64,000 nt of DNA from Cokeromyces recurvatus (taxonomy: Eukaryota; Mucoromycota; Mucoromycetes; Mucorales; Mucoraceae), in assembly GCF_025118155.1 (NCBI RefSeq), contig NW_026251392.1:124001-188000 (forward strand), in the 5' to 3' direction. Within the stretch, counting starts at the first letter, position 1, and every line of letters begins with the position of its first letter. Under the pieces are notes generated by a model. It was not told the origin of the DNA. It made no database searches and saw only the letters and a list, made by a program, of their open reading frames with translations. Below, piece after piece: positions 9,228 through 20,744 of the stretch. Made by a program: the position numbers and the translations under genes.

Positions 9228-9535
9228 GCCTGCACCCCCGCAGAATGCAATGTGTTAGTGAATTTACTTTACTAGCATTATTTGGCCTGCACCCTCGCAG
9301 AATGCAATGTGTTAGTGAATTTACTTTACTAGCATTATTTGGCCTGCACCCCCGCAGAATGCAATGTGTTAGTGAATTTACTTTACTAGCATTATTTGGC
9401 CTGCACCCCCGCAGAATGCAATGTGTTAGTGAATTTACTTTACTAGCATTATTTGGCCTGCACCCCCGCAGAATGCAATGTGTTAGTGAATTTACTTTAC
9501 TAGCATTATTTGGCCTGCACCCTCGCAGAATGCAT
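9228..9535. repeat. 57-bp minisatellite, about 5.4 copies
   Basis: Unit starts GCCTGCACCC(C/T)CGCAG at 9228, 9285, 9342, 9399 and 9456, with a partial sixth at 9513. Copies are nearly identical, differing at a C/T position in the C run. Because 57 is divisible by three, one frame stays open across the array and encodes a repeated 19-residue unit; I regard that as a by-product, not evidence of a gene. Confidence 0.95.
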
Positions 9536-9559
9536 AAGTTGATGTTTGAGAATTAGAGA

Positions 9560-10298
9560 TTAGAAACCCTTTTTTTTTTAAGATAAGTATATGTATTTAA
9601 ATGCTTATTTGTTATTATGGTCACTAAAACAGATTTTTAGCAACTTAGTTTGGTTCCAAGGCACAAGTCTTGAATAGTGTAACTGGTGAAAAGGAATAAT
9701 ACAAATTGAATTGAAAACTAGCAATAAACTTCTTTAAACTTCAAACTATAATTATTTTTTTATTTTGTCTTTTTACTGAAATGTTTATTATTTATTATAT
9801 ATTAAATGTTTGTCTACTCATAAGTAATCTAGTATAATTCGGTATTTGTGTAGATATACGCTTATCTTTGATGACTTTTTAAAAAGCTTTCTAACGTTTT
9901 TCAACAAACCATGAAATTCATTTTTTCCCTTTCAAGAATATTGTTATCGTTTACAGGTTATTTAAAAAGACCCTTCATATTTCAAACAGTGAAACTAACA
10001 AAAACTCAATAAAAGACTATAACCAGGTAATTTAAGTTTATTACTAATGTGATATTCATCAACAAAGAAACGATAGATACGAGCTAGGTATTTAAAACAA
10101 TCAAAATGAGTAACATAAAATAGTAGTAATGTATGGGAATGAAAGCTTTTGACCAAGGAGGTTCTTTTTAGTCATATGTTAAAGCTAAACTAGGAGTATC
10201 TTACTGTACATGGGAAATAGGAAAAAAACTCATAGAATATTTTTGAACGCTGCTCTAATTGAGACCGCAATAAAATGTATTTTCCTTTATTTTAAAAC
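9560..10298. other. Intergenic, no gene seen
   Basis: AT-rich sequence without a convincing open frame or splice pattern. Confidence 0.4.
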
Positions 10299-10715
10299 AT
10301 GAGTTCGACTACATCCACTAAAAAACGAGTTGCTCCTCCTGAGTTAGGCTGGGTTAAACACAATTTTGATCAATTTGATCACATCTTGTTTTTCAACTAC
10401 TTCTCTAGCTATCACCAACGTCGCGCAGTCCGTCGTTTTAAAACCATTGTTGAATTCTGGATTAACGACGAATCAAAAAAGGCAACACTTCTCAATAACT
10501 ACAATAAGTGGAGTAAGTCGAAAGAAGCGAAGTTATACTGGAAACAAAGACAAGAAGTAAAAACTTCTTCAGAAGAATCCTCTGCTTCATTTTCTGAAAC
10601 AAGCACTTCAACCAGTATCACAACAAGCTTCATATTGATTACCACAAAGAATAATAAAGAAAAAAGAAAAAAACTACTTATAAATACAACCAGGACATTA
10701 AACCCAAAATGGTAA
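10299..10715 (+). CDS. Hypothetical 138-residue basic protein
   Basis: An intronless ATG-initiated frame of 138 codons. The N-terminal 85 residues are rich in aromatic and charged residues (GWVKHNFDQFDHILFFNYF, then RRAVRRFKTIVEFW), followed by a Ser/Thr-rich stretch and a Lys-rich tail. The last 29 codons fall inside the 291-bp repeat that also sits next to LINE copy 1, so this may be part of a mobile element or a gene whose 3' end has been copied. I do not recognise the family. It could also be a spurious frame, although the length and composition are above background for this AT-rich sequence. Confidence 0.35.
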   Translation: MSSTTSTKKRVAPPELGWVKHNFDQFDHILFFNYFSSYHQRRAVRRFKTIVEFWINDESKKATLLNNYNKWSKSKEAKLYWKQRQEVKTSSEESSASFSETSTSTSITTSFILITTKNNKEKRKKLLINTTRTLNPKW

Positions 10716-10919
10716 GATAAGTCTAAACAAAAAAAACAAAGTGTCTAAAAAACATGGCAATGTGTCTAACATGAATTTGAAATCGTCTAATATAACACTT
10801 TGAAATCGTTCATTCTAAATATCAAATCGTCCACAGAAATTGCAAAATCGTCTAATGAAAAAATTTAAAATGTCTAAGAAAAAATTTGCAATTGTCTAAT
10901 TTTAGGTTAAAACCCTGTA
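10629..10919 (+). repeat. 291-bp dispersed repeat, copy B
   Basis: Reverse complement of copy A at 3384-3674. Spans the 3' end of the 138-codon frame and the ~21-bp periodic AGAC/GTCTAA array, and ends in AACCCTGTA exactly where LINE copy 3 with its target duplication begins. Confidence 0.85.
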
Positions 10920-10930
10920 CTTTTACTCGT
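10917..10930. repeat. LINE copy 3 target-site duplication, 5' copy
   Basis: GTACTTTTACTCGT, repeated perfectly at 12793-12806 on the far side of the LINE fragment. Confidence 0.9.
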
Positions 10931-12792
10931 GGTAACTACTAGCCCTTCCCTAGATATTGCGCAAGGTGGATTTCGTGAAGCTCGAAGCTCCCTTGACCAA
11001 GTCCTATGTCTTACTGAACTCTGTACCATCCTACGACGTTATCATCGATTTACCCCAACCCTGATCTTCCTCGACATCAAATCAGCTTATGACACTGTTG
11101 ACCAATCCTATATATGGCAAAAACTTCAACCTTTTGCACCAACACCATTGCTTGGTATTTTACAGAATTTATTCGATGATGTACAGATTGAAGTTCTACT
11201 CGATAATACAGTATCTTCTCGATTCTCTCCGGCCACAGGTGTATTACAAGGATCCATACTATCACCCTTTTTGTATTCTATCTACATTAATGATCTACCT
11301 GAACTTCTAAGACCACAGCATGCAACTTCGGATGCTTTCTCTGATGCCACCCAATCTGCTACAAAGATCACATCTCTCCTCTACGCAGATGATGTCGTCC
11401 TAATCGCCCCGGCAACTAAAATGCATTCACTCCTGCGAAGCTGTGAGGACCATAGCTATCATGTGGGCTACCGTTGGAGTCCGTCCAAATGTGTCGTTGT
11501 TGCGCCTCCCAATGATGATCACCAATATAACCTATATAACACACCTCTACCTCGTGAACCCTCTTTTGCATACTTAGGTATTCCTATAAAAGCTGGTGGT
11601 TCTATTGATACTGCTGCTCTTATTAAATAAAACACGGCTAAAGCGCGATCTTCAATGAACCAGATAGCTGTTCTCGGTGTCAACTCAAAAGGTTTCAGCC
11701 GTCTCCTTTCAGTTCGTTTGTATGTTCAGATGATCAGAGCACAACTGGAATACGGCCTTGCCATCGCTGCGCTCAACGGTTCTCACTTTAAGCAACTAGA
11801 AGCCTGCCAAAATGAATGTCTTCGTCGTATATTTGGTGCCTCCCTGAGATCTTCTACTAAAGTGATGCTTCACATGATCCATCAACCGTCGATGATGAAC
11901 CGATCAATAATACTCCAAACAAAATACCTAGTACGATCCATGAAATTACCTGATGATACTTTGCTCTCCAAATTACTACCCCACTTGGAAACGTCTGCAA
12001 GCCACTCACAATGGTACAAACTGACCAAGAACTCTTTATGGAGAGAATGCACCCGCTACTTGGATGATCTTACCAAAAGCAAGTTTAAGAGACTACAGCA
12101 CGACTTTCTACAACAATATCATGAAACACTCTGCACTGGCCCAAATACTAAGCTGCTTGCCGCCTGTCGTCCAACGTTGACTCTAGATCCTCTCCTTTGG
12201 TTGCCGATGTCCAAAACCCAACGCAGTCAGGTTATACGTTGGCGTCTTGGATGGCTACCTGGTGGTATACCTCGTCCCTGTATATATCACCCTTTCGAAC
12301 ATTTTACTCGTCACCATGCCATCATCTGTCTCCACATGCATCATCGGCTGTTATTACCGACGTCGATCGAAGATCCTCTCTCTTTCTTACTGAATCTCTT
12401 GCCTACTAAAAAACCATCAACCGCACACCTTGCTGCTCCTTGGACGATTCGATGGCCAACGATTTGTACAATACTACATGAGATGGATCATATCTTCCAT
12501 GGAAAACTCCCTCCTGAACCTCCCACTGATACTGGTGCTTCTCTCGTGAATTGGTTGCTCAAATAACAGTGTTCATACTCCTGCACAATCGCTGAATTTT
12601 TCCTTTTTTACTATCAACTTTTTTACTTTTTTCATTTTCCCTCTTGTCTCTTAAGAGGTTTTTTCTTTCTTATATATACTACTTGAACTGGCTCGGGCAA
12701 AATCGCAGATGAAAAATGCACTGTGCCCTCCTGGCCATAAAAAAAAAATATAAAAAAAAAACATATAAATAAATAAAATTCATATTTTAATC
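10931..12792 (+). mobile_element. 5'-truncated LINE, copy 3 (different subfamily from copies 1 and 2)
   Basis: About 1.86 kb consisting of the C-terminal half of ORF2, a 3' UTR and an A-rich tail (12740-12780), flanked by a perfect 14-bp direct repeat. This is the classic product of target-primed reverse transcription that stopped early. The protein is clearly related to copy 2 (shared DIAQGGFRE, FLDIKSAYDTVD, LLYADDVVLIA, RWRLGWLPGG) but diverged throughout, so it is another subfamily. Both 3' UTRs share CTGGCTCGGGCAA shortly before the tail. Confidence 0.92.
10932..12566 (+). pseudogene. LINE copy 3 reverse transcriptase, C-terminal fragment
   Basis: Reading frame enters from the truncation and gives TSPSLDIAQGGFREARSS, then RT motif A (FLDIKSAYDTVD), motif B region (GVLQGSILSPFLY) and the YADD box. 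A single in-frame TAA at 11627-11629 replaces what is CAA (Gln) at the aligned place in copy 2, after which the frame continues open to 12566. The C-terminal domain after RWRLGWLPGG contains a Cys/His cluster (PCIYHPF, TRHHAIICLHMHH) that resembles the zinc-binding tail of Mucorales LINEs. Non-functional because of truncation and nonsense. Confidence 0.88.
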
Positions 12793-12806
12793 GTACTTTT
12801 ACTCGT
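12793..12806. repeat. LINE copy 3 target-site duplication, 3' copy
   Basis: GTACTTTTACTCGT, identical to 10917-10930. Confidence 0.9.
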
Positions 12807-13738
12807 AATACAATTGAATGTCGACTATTGTTTATGTAGTTCTTCTTAACCGAAAACAAGATAAAACCAGCAGGTAACTAATTTGACATGTATACATTCA
12901 TTTTCTTACCTTTCAAAAAAATGTACTTTTTTACTTTTTTTCTTTCTTCGTCAATTTATATAAAAATAGTACACAATATGGAACACAAATAATTATTTTA
13001 CCAGTAGAAAAAAAAAAAGGTAAAGGGCTATTTAATATTCCACGTGCAATTTTTTAATAAGAGATTTATTATAGAAATGGCGTTCATAAAGTTCCACATA
13101 GAATTTATTCTTAAATCAACGACACAACTAGATCTGTACCTGATACACAGAATTAAGTTTATACGCTATATATCCTGTAAAATTAATACTGCATATCATT
13201 ATACGTCAACATGATCGCTAACACTTCCTCCAATAAAATGTTAACATTTTCTTAAAAAAAGGGGGTCAAATTCCTGATTAGCACAGTACTTTTTTTTTTT
13301 TATTGGAATGTGATATAGATAAATATGTTAATAGTCAATAGATTTACTTTAATGTCTACACCTTTAACAAAGATATCCATTAGGATGAAAAGATTGAATT
13401 TATCAAAGAACATTGAATAATAAATATAATTATTTTTTTTCCCTTTAACATTAAGCTTATTCACCTACAAAAAAAAAAGGGTTTAATCTACCTTTTTATA
13501 AGCGTCTCGAAAGGAATCCCCTTAACGTTTATGTGAACGTAATTGTGTTTTACTTTATAGAAAGTTATCTTTATTACGTATTGCATTTGTTTATTTATTT
13601 ATTTTTTTACCTATGTAATCGTTACTATTTATTTTATTTTATTTTTTTAATTCTTTCTTTTTCTTTCTATTAGAATACACATATAAATATATGAATAGTC
13701 ATTTCTTTTAAATCAAACGTTAGAAAAAAAAAAGAATT
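12807..13738. promoter_or_regulatory. Intergenic region upstream of the glucan synthase gene
   Basis: Very AT-rich with pyrimidine tracts near 13595-13670 just before the start codon. The glucan synthase promoter should lie here, but no specific binding site stands out apart from a CCACGTGC E-box-like sequence at about 13040. Confidence 0.35.
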
Positions 13739-16700
13739 ATGGCTTCTACACAGTAAGTTAACAAGCTTTGTAAAATATTAAGATAGTTTTATTTTTATTT
13801 ATTTCTTTTTTTTTTTTTTTCTTTACTTAGACATTCAAATAGTGGTAAAATAGAATGGGGGTCTGGCATTCAATTTTATATATTAATATCCTCTTTATTG
13901 AATAGTATCAATTCCTGTACAACTTCCAATTCATTATAATTTAATACAAAACACAAATGAACCAACATCAGATTCTATATATACAGCATTACTTCAAGAA
14001 AGCAGAAATGAACCTACTTTATCTAGACAAGAAACAAATTATCCCAACTGGCATGAAAACCCACCAATATCATTAAATGATATACACAATCTCTTTGATC
14101 AATTAGAAAAAATATATGGATTTCAACATGATAATATACGAAATATGCATGATCATTTGTTAACCATGCTAAATTCACGATCTGCACGTATGTCGCCTAA
14201 ACTAGCATTATGGAGTTTACATGCTGATTATATTGGAGGCGAGCATGCCAATTATCGCAAATGGTATTTTGCAGCTCATCTTAACTTGAATGATCGTTAT
14301 TCATCTAAAGATCCTACTCATCATTTATTGGAGGAGGCAAAAAGAGAATGGAGAGAAAGGATGGAGTCCTTATCAGATCTTGAACGTGTAGGTCAAATCT
14401 CTCTTTATTTGCTTATTTGGGGTGAAGCAGCCACATTAAGATATACCCCTGAATTGATCTGCTTCTTATTTTATGTGGCGGATGCTTATAAACCACCACC
14501 ACCACCACCACCACATCATATGGATGATGAACGTGTATCACTATCCTTTTTAGATGATATTATATCACCTATTTACAACTTCATACGAGATCAATCTTAT
14601 CAAGTTATTAAGGAGCATTATGTGCGTCACGAAAAAGACCATGATAAAATTATAGGCTATGATGATATTAACCAATTCTTTTGGAATAAACAATCTATTG
14701 CTAGCTTGCAACTAAAAAATGATGAGCAACAATGCCTTTTAAAGGATATCTCTAGAGAATTGCAATTTCTGTCATTAAAAGATGTGGATTGGAATAGTGC
14801 CTTTCGTAAAACGTTCTACGAAAAGCGATCCTGGTTACATTTGCTTACAAATTTCTCAAGAGTATGGATCATTCATGCAACATCCTTTTGGTATTATATG
14901 GCTGCTAGTGTAGATTTTGTACATATGGATATTACAGGTGGTAAACTAAAAACGATTTCAGTTAATTTACCGATGAGGTTATCCATTGTTGGTTTGGGTG
15001 GTCTTGCTGCGGTCTCTATCATGATATTTGCCACCTTTGCTGAAATGATGCATCTGAGGATAAATAGTCATAAGGCACAGATATTGTTTGTAAGAATGGT
15101 CATGTTGCTAGTTGTAGCCCTTGGTCAATTTGGAAGTTCAGTTTACATCTTTTCCACCGACTCAACAAGTTTATTAGCCCATATTCTTTCAATCATTCAA
15201 CTTGTCTTTGGTGCTATTATCTCCATTCTCTTTCTTATCATTCCTCCTGCGAGATTGTTCTATTATTCAAGTACAGACGCTTATTTATCTTCTAAAGCAT
15301 TTACTGCTAATTTTCCTAAAATGAGGAAGGACGATCGATTTTTATCTATTCTTCTATGGGTTTGTGTCTTTAGTTGTAAGTTTCTTGAAACTTATTTCTT
15401 TTTAGCTTTATCATTTCGCGATGCACTTTCAGCAACCATGCAAATGCAGCTTAGTACTTGTGGTAAAGACCCTTTGCTGGGTCGTTGGTTATGCACAATG
15501 ATACCCATCTTGACGACTATCCTTATGTTCTCTGTTGAATTAGCGTTGTTCTTCTTGGATACTTATTTATGGTATGTCATCTGGAATACTATATTTTCAG
15601 TTGCACAATCAATGCGTCTTGGTATCTCAGTCATGGTGTCTTGGAGACAACTCTTTGCTAAGGTACCTCAGAATATGTTTGCAAAGATAATAGCGCCTAT
15701 ACAATCGATGACAAATCATGTACGTTATACGGCTTGTTCTCAGATGTGGAATGCCATCATTATTTCCATGTATAGAGATCATTTATTATCAGTCAATAAT
15801 CTTCAACCTCTGCTTTATCAAGTCCACGATCAAGAAGCTGAAGATGGTACAGTCCAACGAGAGCTTTTACCTCCTCCTATCTTTGATCCTACAGCAACTA
15901 TCCCTGATAAAGATTACTTCCCACCTTACTCTGAGGCAGAACGTCGTTTGTCGTTTTTCGCACAAAGTCTTACTACACAATTTCCTTTACCCTGTTCTGT
16001 TGAAAAGATGCCGACTTTTACCGTCTTTACGCCTCATTACTCGGAAAAGATACTGTTGTCATTACGAGAGATCATTCGAGAGGAGAACTCAACAACACGT
16101 GTAACGCTTTTAGAGTATCTAAAAAAATTACACCCAACCGAATGGAGTAATTTTGTAAAGGATACCATGTTTATCGCAGAAGAAAACGACATCCCGTCAG
16201 GGCCATCAGAAAAGGATGATTTACCATTCTATTGCATTGGATTCAAGTCCTCTGCTCCAGAGTATACCTTGAGGACCCGTATCTGGGCCTCTCTGCGTGC
16301 ACAAACACTCTATCGCACTATCAATGGCTTTATGAATTATGCTCGTGCTATAAAGATTTTACATCGTATAGAATATCCTAATTTTCATGATCTCTCTTCA
16401 TCGACTACCTTGACTTCACCAACGACAAACAAGAAGGAAGATGAGCATGAGCCTATTTCGGTAATAACAGATAATAAACGAACGGGTACGAATGAAGAAT
16501 TATTGGAATCTGTAGCCCACCAAAAGTTTCGGTTTCTAGTGGCTATGCAACGTTATGCTAAATTCAATGAAGAGGAAATTTCTAACTGTGAGTTCCTGCT
16601 AACTGAATATCCATATCTGCAAATTGCCTATATCGATGAAGAAATAGATGAAGGAACGCAAGAGATTACTTACTATTCGGTACTTATTGATGGCCAATGT

Positions 16701-19144
16701 GAATTACTTGCAAACAATCGGCGTAGCCCAAAGTATCGTATTCGCTTACCCGGTAATCCTATCTTGGGTGATGGCAAATCAGATAACCAAAACCATGCAC
16801 TCATCTTTTATCGTGGTGAATATTTGCAACTTGTTGATGCTAATCAAGATAACTATCTTGAAGAATGTCTTAAAATTCGTAGTATCTTTGGTGAATTTGA
16901 GCATCAAACAACAGTAACATTAGAAAGGGTCTATGGTGAACATGACCATTCATCCTCTGTGGCCATTGTTGGAGCCCGAGAATATATCTTTTCAGAGAAT
17001 GTAGGTATGTTAGGTGATGTCGCAGCTGGTAAAGAACAAACCTTTGGCACATTAACGCAGCGTATTATGGCCAAAACAGGTGGGCGTTTACATTATGGCC
17101 ATCCAGATTTCTTGAATGCCGTCTTCATGACTACACGAGGTGGTGTCAGTAAAGCACAACGTGGATTGCACTTGAATGAAGACATTTATGCTGGTATGAA
17201 CGCCCTTATGCGAGGTGGTATTATCAAACATACAGAATATTTACAATGCGGTAAAGGTCGAGATCTCGGTTTCTCATCGATCCTCAACTTCACGACAAAG
17301 ATCGGCACAGGTATGGGTGAGCAATTCTTGTCACGCGAGTATTACTATTTAGGTACCCAATTGCCCTTAGATCGCTTCCTCACCTTTTATTATGCCCACC
17401 CTGGCTTTCATCTGAATAACATCTTAATTCTCTTCGCTGTTCAAGTCTTTTTGTTTTGTATGATGATGGTCAGCACCATGGCTATTAATTTACCCCCTTG
17501 TTACGTAGAGATCGTGGAGGGCGATTGTTTTAATATCAAACCAGTCTATGACTGGTTTCAACGTTGTATTCTATCTATCTTTATGGTCTTCTTTATCTCT
17601 TTCTTACCCCTCTTTTTGCAAGAGTTAACTGAAAAGGGTACTGGTAGGGCCATCTGGCGTCTTACAAAGCAATTCTTGTCGTTATCCCCCCTCTTTGAGA
17701 TCTTTATGACTCAAATCTATGCCAACTCTGTCATGTCGAACCTGAGCTTTGGAGGCGCTCGCTACATCGCTACTGGACGTGGATTTGCAACCGCTCGTAT
17801 CCCCTTTAGCGTCCTCTATTCACGATTTGCACAACCAAGTATTTATTTTGGTGCACGTACGATGCTAATGTTGCTCTTTGTCTCAGTGGCTGTTTGGATT
17901 CCTCATTTGATCTATTTCTGGGCTACCGTCACATCCCTTCTCATTTCACCTTTTATCTTTAATCCACATCAGTTTGTCTTGACGGAATTCATTTATGACT
18001 ATAGAGAATTCTTGAGTTGGCTCTCTCGTGGGAACACAACACGCTATCACGATCATGCTTGGATCTCCTACTGTCGTCATGTACGTACTCAAGTGACTGG
18101 TAATAAACGAAAGGCGAGACAGAGGTCGACGTTAAAGGAGAAGGAACCTATCGTGGCCGTCCCACGAGCTAGTCTTTCCAACATTTTGATCTCTGAAATT
18201 TTGATGCCATTTATTCAATGTTGTCTTTGTGTTGCCTGTTATGCCTTCTACAAGAGCCGATTTGAATTGAATTTTGAGAGCAAGGATGAGCGATTTACTG
18301 AAGATAATTCAAGTCCAGGAGGAGCCCTTGGACGGATCATGTTGGTCACATTAGCGCCAGTCCTCTACAATGCGTTGATATTGGCTATAATCCAAATGAT
18401 ATCTCTAATGGTAGGCAATAGATTCAAGAGGACAGGATTCTATATGTCAACATTAGCACATACATTAGCTGTATTGGGCTTTCTATTTGCTTATGAAGTT
18501 CTTTGGATAATGGAAAAATGTCATGTGAGGTCTACTCTACTAGCTCTGTTGTCTGTCTTTTCAGTGCAACGGTTTCTATTCAAGACATTTGTAGGATTAT
18601 TTTTAACTAGGGAGCTACATCATGATGCGACGAATAGAGCATGGTGGTCAGGGAGATGGAAAGCCAGTAAGGTGATGTATATAAATATATAGATATATAT
18701 AGATATACATGAATATAAAAAAAAACACACACATACACACACACACACACACAAAGATAGAGGATAATTTATATTTACTTATATACATATTTATAGGTTA
18801 GAAGATTAGCAGCAAGAGAATATATCTGTAAAATAGTAGAAATGTCATTATTTTCAATTGACTTTATATTGGGCCATTTTATTTTATTTGTCTTATTTCC
18901 AATTACCTTAATACCTTCCGTCGATCGAATTCATTCTTTAATATTATTTTGGTTAAGGCCTTCAAAGCAAATTCGACCTTCAGTATTACCAACGAAGGAA
19001 AGACGACGACGTCGAAAAATTGCCTTGATATATGGACCTTTATTTATTTTTGTTTTGATTTCTTTTTCTGCACTTATTATCTTACCCCCTCAATTAGCCC
19101 CTCGATTACCTACTTCATATGAAGAATTATTAAAATATTTTTAA
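13739..19144 (+). CDS. FKS1: 1,3-beta-D-glucan synthase catalytic subunit (FKS-type)
   Basis: Four exons in phase: 13739-13752, 13831-13844, 13906-18671 and 18797-19144, giving about 1713 residues, a little shorter than ascomycete Fks1. It is a multipass plasma-membrane glycosyltransferase that polymerises glucan from UDP-glucose. The N-terminal FKS1 domain (YPNWHENPPISLNDI, GEAATLRYTPE) is followed by a first membrane cluster, a large cytosolic catalytic region with GNPILGDGKSDNQNHA and FYRGEYLQLVDANQDNYLEE, and a second membrane cluster. The last exon supplies REYICKIVEMSLFSIDFILG and the LFWLRPSKQIRP tail, as in other Fks proteins. The two echinocandin hot spots read FLALSFRDA (near residue 508) and DWFQRCIL (near 1225), unlike the ascomycete consensus. 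The first two coding exons are only 14 bp each. Identification is certain; paralogue assignment is not. Confidence 0.97.
18720..18755. repeat. CA microsatellite in FKS intron 3
   Basis: An interrupted run of about 15 CA units within the last intron (18672-18796). Confidence 0.85.
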
Positions 19145-19242
19145 AAATAAAAATGGGGATCCATTATGACATATTGTAATATAAACTTGACTTACATTAT
19201 TATCATATAAAAATAGTTCAGTGGTAATACTAAAAATACACC

Positions 19243-19289
<47 letters not shown>

Positions 19290-19524
19290 TAAAAGTGCCT
19301 TTTTAACAAGCTTTTGTTACTATAATTATAATCGCTCAATAATAGTAAGTTGCTGGTAACAAGATCAAAGTCATAATGTCATTATGCGTATTATTTATTT
19401 ATTCATCTTTTTTTTTTTTTTTTTTTTTATGTATAAAAATGTTTTTTTTTATTACAATTATTATTTTTTTTCTTTTATACATTTATATATACTACTTACC
19501 ACATTAGAAATATTGACATAAATT
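19145..19524. other. Spacer with A tract and T tract between FKS and the next gene
   Basis: Holds a run of about 38 A (19248-19286) and a run of about 18 T (19409-19428). No gene seen. Confidence 0.6.
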
Positions 19525-20401
19525 ATGATTTTAATTACTTCTGTAGATGAATATCTTGGCTATTGCATCTCTTCTCACTTAGCCCAGTCAATTCCCCTTC
19601 GTAAAGAACTCCGTCTGATTTACAGTAATGAAAAGAAACCATGGCTAAATAACTTTGCCAACAAGGGTATTGAACTCTGCTACCTTGATGATTACATGCA
19701 CCCTAATCAAGTTTCAGAGGTAATGCGTAACGTGGATCAAATGATCCTTACCCTACATCATAGTCATCCGGATCGTGTTGAACAGTGTAAATATCTGTGC
19801 AAAGTAGCCATCAGGTCAGGCGTTCGATCTATCCTCTTTCTTTCTCATGTCGGCGCTCAGTCACCTCATCATCATGCCCTCTCTGACTTTGGCGTTATTG
19901 AAGATTTCTTGGTCAAGTTGGGAGAGGAAGAGATGAGTTATACGATTTTAAGAGTGGATTGGATTCAACAATACTTTCACCACTGGGCTCCTGAAGTAGA
20001 GAAGACGAGTCTGTTAAAGTTACCCTTAAGTCAGACTAGCACGATCTGCCCAGTAGACATGACTGATGTGTGTGAGGCAGTAATGAGACTGATTGGCAGT
20101 GATCATGAGGGGCAAATCTATACCCTCTCTGGCTCCGAGGCTCTGACGGGTAATAAGTTGGTACAAATCATGTCCTTAGTTACAAAATATAAAGAACATC
20201 GGTTTCAACAAGTACGTTTGATGGACACAGAATACTATTTAAAAGATCTTGGTCATGATATTTGGTTTGATGAAAGACTTAAAAAGGAAAGATCAATGAT
20301 ATATCGTGATCCACTAGAGAAAGAATTAAGTTACAGATTAATGGCCTTTGACCCACCTAGTCGTAAGTTTTAATTATTTGTATTTTCTTTTTAAAAAAAA
20401 G

Positions 20402-20446
<45 letters not shown>

Positions 20447-20631
20447 GAACAATCATAATAACAATCATATTAGGTAATCAAATTCATGTATTTTTGGATT
20501 ATTTTGATTGGGTTGAAAAGACAGCAGGAAGTATACCCACAAATGAAATTCAATCATTAATTCATCAAAAGCCAAAATCAATTCAAGAATTTTTCAAGGA
20601 AAATGCAAACACTTTTAAACCAAAAGTTTAG
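19525..20631 (+). CDS. NAD(P)-binding NmrA/atypical SDR-like protein
   Basis: Two exons in phase (19525-20362, 20474-20631), 331 residues. The start MILITSVDEYLGYCISSHL has the beta-alpha layout of a Rossmann fold, but the usual TGxxGxxG is replaced by TSVDEYLG, so cofactor binding may be weakened. Family-like features follow: a D-D motif after strand 2-3 (LCYLDDY), VRSILFLSHVGAQSP, a short HxxxxDFGVIEDFL helix where a classical SDR would have YxxxK, and ILRVDWIQQYF, then VDMTDVCEAVMRLI and GQIYTLSGSEALT, which are typical of NmrA-like/NAD(P)H-binding proteins. The second exon adds a C-terminal helical tail that the family often lacks. Whether it is an enzyme or a redox sensor is not decided by sequence. 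Confidence 0.75.
20400..20443. repeat. Poly-A tract in intron
   Basis: Run of about 42 A within the intron 20363-20473. Confidence 0.85.
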
Positions 20632-20636
20632 AGAGG

Positions 20637-20670
<34 letters not shown>

Positions 20671-20744
20671 TGTTACATAAAATAAAGTTTTTTATTTATT
20701 TTTTTATTTATTTTTTATTTATTTTTTCTTTTTCTGTTAATAAT

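Noticed and set aside
9228..9535. CRISPR-like array
   Set aside because: Units are contiguous with no variable spacers, and the genome is eukaryotic; it is a minisatellite.
9245..9556. 103-codon frame made of a repeated 19-residue unit
   Set aside because: Explained by a 57-bp minisatellite whose period is a multiple of three; no splice or start context supports a gene.
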